This document shows positions 60,676 to 64,000 of a DNA stretch of 64,000 nt, one piece after another (positions within the stretch are counted from its first letter, which is position 1; the number at the start of each line of letters is the position of its first letter). This DNA is from Posidoniimonas corsicana (GTDB lineage: Bacteria > Planctomycetota > Planctomycetia > Pirellulales > Lacipirellulaceae): contig NZ_SIHJ01000001.1 in NCBI RefSeq assembly GCF_007859765.1, forward strand, positions 3,015,056 through 3,079,055, given 5' to 3'. Position numbers and translations under genes: made by a program. Below the pieces are notes generated by a model, which was not told the origin of the DNA, did not search any database, and worked only from the letters and a program-made list of their open reading frames with translations.

Positions 60676-62283
60676 CTACTCCAGATTGCCCGGCATCTCT
60701 TCGTCCCGAAGCTTGCTGAGCAGGTTCTCAAACCGCGTGATCCTTTCCGCGTGGACAGGGGCCTTGTTCTTAGCCAGGTGAGCCGCCAGCCACCGCGGCT
60801 GCTTGCCGCCGCCAAGGGAAGGGGTCGTCAATTCAATGGGCGACTCCCGGCCAATCAACGAGGGCGATTCCGGCCAGGGTGTGACCCTGCTTACCAGATG
60901 CTGCTCGTGCGACTCCGCGAAGTAGGTGTCGGTAATGATGGGCTCCTCGAACTGCCCGGCCGAGACCACCACGAAGCAGCGGTTGGTCTTGGCGCTCGTC
61001 TCCTGGATCTCCCTCCGGGTCAGGAGCGGCTCAATACGGTCGGATTCTGTGTCGGCGTCGAAGGCCCGTCGCCCGAAATAACGGAAGTCGGTCGCAGCCG
61101 TTCGGCTGCCCAGCGGCCGAATGGTGTCGCGGCTCAACGCCTGAAGGTTGCGCACATCTTGCTCGCCGAAACAGCTGTGCAAGCACTTGATACCGCAGTT
61201 GTCCCACACGACCTGCGAGAGATCCAAGTCACGCAGCTTCATGGTGTCGACCGATTGCGTGCAGAGGCAGAACGTTAGGCCGACGCCCGCCGCGCCAGTA
61301 AGGATGTTCTGGGCGTTTCGCGACACCAGGTGGTGAAACTCGTCAATAACGCAGAACGTGTGGGGCAGAGGGGATGGGTCCCCCGAGTGCTCATTCGCGA
61401 TCCGGGTGGCCGCCGCGAGCGTCGCCGATAGAACGAGTCCCGCGACTAGACGGGCCACCGGGCCCTGGTTGAGAGCGTCAACACTGACGATCACGACGTG
61501 ACGGTTCAGTATCGCGTCTACCATCTGGATGACGTGTGGGTCATCATCGGCGGGCTGCAGGTGCGGCAGATGGCTGAGCAGGTTGAGCGTGCTCAGTAGG
61601 CTGTCGCTGTCCCGGGGCGCTGCTCGCGCGTGCTTCTTGATGTACCGAATCGCCTCGCCGATGGTCGGCGACTTGCCCGCCCGCTTCAGCGACGAGAGGT
61701 GGTTGCACACATCGAACAACAAGCTGAGGGTCTGGACGGTGAAGAAGTTGGCGCCGTACCCACCCCCTAGGTCGAGGTTTAGGCTGGTGAGCAGGTTCGC
61801 CGACAGATTCGCCGCGTCATCTGCCCTGCCTGTAAACCCGGCGAGCGGATTGAAACGCCAGCTGTGGTAAGGCGAGAGGGTGAGAGACTGGACCAAGCGG
61901 CCTGCGTCCACCGCCATGCGGTCAACCGAGTTGCGAAACGCCTTGTCGGCTTTGGCGTCGATCACCACCAGGGCCGAACGGTTCTCTCGGGTCATCTTCT
62001 CGCCACCGGGCAACATCCACGACTCATCGAACGGCAGGAGCATCTGCTCAATTGCGGGCAGTACAGTGCTAGCGGACTTGCCGGCCCGGCTCATTCCGAG
62101 CACATACATATGAGTGCGATGCGCCAGTAGACGCTGGACAGCAACCAGCGTTCCCTTCTTCTTGCGGGTCGCTCGCTCGTTCTCGGTCGGCTCGACGTAC
62201 TCGTCCCTGCGAGCCGCCGGCGTCGGCTTCTCGTCGAAGGCGCGTGTGCCGAGGATCAACTTGTTACGCTGGTATACGACCAT
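60676..62283 (-). CDS. TraG/VirD4-like conjugative coupling ATPase
   Basis: A 535-residue P-loop ATPase. Walker A is 'MYVLGMSRAGKSASTVLPA' near residue 65 and Walker B 'HTFCVIDEFHHLVSRN' near 320, followed by 'GVGLTFCLCTQSVDTMKL', the arrangement of TraG/TraD/VirD4 coupling proteins that feed DNA to a conjugation channel. 'LVVIDAKADKAFRNS' is also typical. The N-terminal membrane helices of classical VirD4 are absent; a separate 65-residue membrane protein is encoded three genes upstream. No mating-pair genes are in the window, so self-transfer is unproven. Confidence 0.82.
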   Translation of the reverse strand: MVVYQRNKLILGTRAFDEKPTPAARRDEYVEPTENERATRKKKGTLVAVQRLLAHRTHMYVLGMSRAGKSASTVLPAIEQMLLPFDESWMLPGGEKMTRENRSALVVIDAKADKAFRNSVDRMAVDAGRLVQSLTLSPYHSWRFNPLAGFTGRADDAANLSANLLTSLNLDLGGGYGANFFTVQTLSLLFDVCNHLSSLKRAGKSPTIGEAIRYIKKHARAAPRDSDSLLSTLNLLSHLPHLQPADDDPHVIQMVDAILNRHVVIVSVDALNQGPVARLVAGLVLSATLAAATRIANEHSGDPSPLPHTFCVIDEFHHLVSRNAQNILTGAAGVGLTFCLCTQSVDTMKLRDLDLSQVVWDNCGIKCLHSCFGEQDVRNLQALSRDTIRPLGSRTAATDFRYFGRRAFDADTESDRIEPLLTRREIQETSAKTNRCFVVVSAGQFEEPIITDTYFAESHEQHLVSRVTPWPESPSLIGRESPIELTTPSLGGGKQPRWLAAHLAKNKAPVHAERITRFENLLSKLRDEEMPGNLE

Positions 62284-62285
62284 GC

Positions 62286-63017
62286 CTAGCTGTGCCTACC
62301 TACCATTTTCTCGAACGTCTCTTCGGTAGGGACCACCGAGACGGTGATTCCGGCGAGCTCACCGAGCGGTGGCGATGTCCGATAGGTTTCAGTGATCAAC
62401 TGCTCAACCTCCTTCTTGCGGCCCTCACTCGCGACCAGGACCGAAAGCTGGTAACTCCCGTCGTCCACCCAGTGGCCGAACCCCTTGCTATGCTCGGTAA
62501 TGTGCCGGCGGATCTGCTCACGGGCATTCTTATTGGCCGCCTTGCAGTGGTAGACCCGAGCCAGCGTGGGGACACCTTGGCGCCTTGTCAGCACGTGCCG
62601 GTAGTTGTGGAACGGGCAGGGGAGGTTCTCTGCGGCAAACAACGGCTTGAGTTCCTGATAGGTGACCAGCCACCGTCGCTCTTCTCCCAAGAAACAGTAG
62701 TAGACAAGGGCGATGTCGGTCATCTTCGTCGTGTGTCCAGCCAGGTAGACGCCCCGACGCGCAAAGAATGAGTCCCCGCGAAGTCGCTCTAGCTTCCCAC
62801 AGTCGCAGAGCGTTGAGATTGCATCGTCGACCTCCTGCAGCTTGTCGCGCCGCTCGACTTCGGCCGGCGACAGCACGGCGGCCGCCACGGCCTCCAGGAA
62901 GCTCGCCTTGTAGCGGCTAAGATGCAGCAGTACCCGCTGGGGGAGCGGTGCCAGAGATTCATCTTTGTCAAATAGCGTAGCCAACGTTGTTGGTGCTCTC
63001 AGTAGTCGGTTGGTCAT
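62286..63017 (-). CDS. Hypothetical protein upstream of the coupling ATPase
   Basis: A 243-residue soluble protein, ATG 63017, ending 2 nt before the ATPase gene and thus probably co-transcribed. The N-terminal third contains winged-helix-like segments ('LPQRVLLHLSRYKASFLEAV', 'EVDDAISTLCDCGKLERLRG'); the middle includes 'CPFHNYRHVLTRRQGVPTLA' and 'VYHCKAANKNAREQI', with several His and Cys. It resembles replication-relaxation-type accessory proteins only weakly. Function unassigned. Confidence 0.6.
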   Translation of the reverse strand: MTNRLLRAPTTLATLFDKDESLAPLPQRVLLHLSRYKASFLEAVAAAVLSPAEVERRDKLQEVDDAISTLCDCGKLERLRGDSFFARRGVYLAGHTTKMTDIALVYYCFLGEERRWLVTYQELKPLFAAENLPCPFHNYRHVLTRRQGVPTLARVYHCKAANKNAREQIRRHITEHSKGFGHWVDDGSYQLSVLVASEGRKKEVEQLITETYRTSPPLGELAGITVSVVPTEETFEKMVGRHS

Positions 63018-63069
63018 GGAAAAAGGAAGGAAAACCCGCCCACCAATGGTGGACGGGGGCTGAGAGCAC

Positions 63070-63267
63070 TCAACCTAGCCAGTGAAGCCTGATCCTCCAC
63101 GCTCCGACCAACACCATGCCTAGGCTCAGGCCCGACAGGATGAGATAGAAGAACAGCTGGACGAGTTCGCGAACCGTGTCGTGCACCTCGCGGATGCGCA
63201 CGGCGTATTCGCTGACCTTACTGACCCGTTCTCCATCACGTTTCCCTTTGCTTTTTTTCTTTGGCAT
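63070..63267 (-). CDS. Small single-pass membrane protein
   Basis: A 65-residue protein with one hydrophobic helix ('LVQLFFYLILSGLSLGMVLV') after a very basic N-terminus ('MPKKKSKGKRDGERVSK'). The start at 63267 is supported by 'aaggagg' 8 nt upstream, the best ribosome site seen in the window. It is 52 bp upstream of the 62.3-kb gene on the same strand. An inner-membrane anchor for the coupling ATPase or a phage-type small protein is possible; neither is shown. Confidence 0.65.
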   Translation of the reverse strand: MPKKKSKGKRDGERVSKVSEYAVRIREVHDTVRELVQLFFYLILSGLSLGMVLVGAWRIRLHWLG

Positions 63268-63320
63268 TGGGCTTCCCTCCTTAAAGTGACCCGGTCCGTC
63301 GCTCAGAGTGAGCGGCGCTA

Positions 63321-63339
63321 CGTGAACCAATGGTTCACG
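63321..63339. promoter_or_regulatory. Perfect palindrome, candidate operator
   Basis: A 19-bp sequence with 9-bp arms around one central base ('cgtgaacca a tggttcacg'), 54 nt upstream of the small membrane protein start and between two minus-strand genes. Size and symmetry suit a dimeric repressor site. Confidence 0.5.
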
Positions 63340-63370
63340 CAAAGACCAAGTCGGGTTAACGGGGATGGCG

Positions 63371-63814
63371 TCACTGGCCACTCGTGAGCTTCTCCAGATC
63401 GATCCGGACCCAATTGCCGGAAGCGGCGCGGTTGTCTGCCTGCCTGCCAAGGTCGCCTTTGCGCGACTCGAACTCGACCTTCTGAACACCGACGACTCGC
63501 CCACTCTGGTAGAGGCTGACCTCCGCCAAGACGGTCCCCACGCCCAGGTGCTTGTTGAGCCACAGCGTGCACCGCCCAAGGTCAACGTCTGGCTCGACGC
63601 AGATAAACTCGTAGTTGCCTCCCATGACAGGAACGCCATCTCGGGTCTTGGCGCCGCCGTAGCGGATGTCATTGCAGAGCCTGCCGAGCCCGGGCACTCT
63701 TGGCTGCTCGTACCAAACCTCCTCGCCGGTCTCGTTGTCGACCAGGTACAGGTCAAGATCCGTAGCCGTGTCTTCGGACTCGTCCTGGCAGTAGTCCAGC
63801 CGCAGGACCTTCAA
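63371..63814 (-). CDS. Hypothetical protein, probably 5'-truncated
   Basis: The frame from TTG 63814 gives 147 residues of beta-rich sequence ('LRLDYCQDESEDTATDLDLY', 'GGAKTRDGVPVMGGNYEFIC', 'VEPDVDLGRCTLWLNKHLGV') without a known family. The same frame continues upstream through about 31 more codons with convincing protein character ('VTLPGPSWESFLAKYPRLPG') up to an in-frame TAA at 63908-63910, but no ATG, GTG or TTG occurs in that stretch. The gene therefore seems to have lost its start. An 18-bp-arm hairpin lies immediately beyond. Confidence 0.5.
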   Translation of the reverse strand: MKVLRLDYCQDESEDTATDLDLYLVDNETGEEVWYEQPRVPGLGRLCNDIRYGGAKTRDGVPVMGGNYEFICVEPDVDLGRCTLWLNKHLGVGTVLAEVSLYQSGRVVGVQKVEFESRKGDLGRQADNRAASGNWVRIDLEKLTSGQ

Positions 63815-63921
63815 GTAACCGGGGAGACGCGGGTACTTGGCCAGGAACGACTCCCAGGAAGGCCCGGGCAGGGTGACCAGCCCCCCCGGACAGTACCAGT
63901 ATCTATGTTAAGGCCAGCAGG

Positions 63922-63972
63922 CCGCTCGCTTGGCTCGCTGTAGGCGTAGCCGGAAGCGAGCCAAGCGAGCGG
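63922..63972. repeat. Hairpin-forming inverted repeat at right edge
   Basis: Perfectly complementary 18-bp arms (63922-63939 and 63955-63972) with a 15-nt loop. The arm contains 'cgcttggctcgct'. It sits next to the truncated gene and could be a REP/MITE-like element or a terminator of a leftward-oriented neighbour outside the window. Confidence 0.7.
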
Positions 63973-64000
63973 ATCGCCTCGGGGGCTGGGGGCCGGTAGC

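Overview
The window reads as a chromosomal segment of a high-GC planctomycete, most likely Pirellulales close to Lacipirellulaceae. That placement is an inference from protein style: dockerin-like 'DAADYTVWRD' repeats in secreted proteins, PEP-CTERM tails, a LEPR-XLL N-terminus on an extracellular amidase, and many TTG/GTG starts with weak Shine-Dalgarno sites. No rRNA or taxonomic marker gene is present.

Region 1 (1-18.4 kb) is mostly housekeeping and secreted enzymes: the end of a cation/proton antiporter, a tandem SGNH esterase, a DUF2293 protein, a PNGase F-like dockerin/PEP-CTERM protein, a rhodanese, class II fructose-bisphosphate aldolase, an M28 peptidase, a TlpA-type thioredoxin, a cytoplasmic LD-carboxypeptidase, the SpmA/SpmB pair, an M14 peptidase fused to a degenerate amidohydrolase, and convergent anmK and murQ.

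Region 2 (18.7-52.2 kb) is unusually rich in genes for taking peptidoglycan apart and using the pieces. It holds two paralogous golvesin-type N-acetylmuramoyl-L-alanine amidases, an operon of GH10-like hydrolase, AmpG-like permease, double GNAT and NagZ-like GH3 enzyme, an HGSNAT-like membrane acetyltransferase, a GlcNAc-kinase-like ATPase, and a XylR/AraC-type regulator. A minus-strand run encodes DgcN-like, DgcA-like, a serine hydrolase/PG-binding/DD-carboxypeptidase fusion and a GH9/CE4 fusion. A plus-strand run encodes a sodium symporter, gamma-glutamyltransferase, amidase, M19 dipeptidase, secreted LD-carboxypeptidase and dapF. With anmK, murQ and the 12.1-kb LD-carboxypeptidase these form a nearly complete route: amidase and NagZ release sugars and peptides, AnmK and MurQ convert anhydro-MurNAc to GlcNAc-6-P, and the peptidases, the DgcN/DgcA pair and DapF handle D-Glu and diaminopimelate. 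This locus is the best candidate for a little-described system in the window.

Region 3 (52.4-57.1 kb) is an RND efflux pair (adaptor plus permease) followed by a CAT-anticodon tRNA. Region 4 (57.1-64 kb) is an integrative element that begins at the 3' end of that tRNA: a tyrosine recombinase, an excisionase-like protein, a CHC2 primase zinc-finger protein, a TraG/VirD4-like ATPase and several unrecognised small proteins. Its far end is not in the window.

Non-coding structure includes a 28-kb-apart inverted pair of TTTTGTCC-motif elements, a long inverted repeat at the end of the SGNH gene, direct repeats flanking the integrase gene, a perfect palindrome in the island, and an 18-bp-arm hairpin next to a 5'-truncated gene at the right edge.
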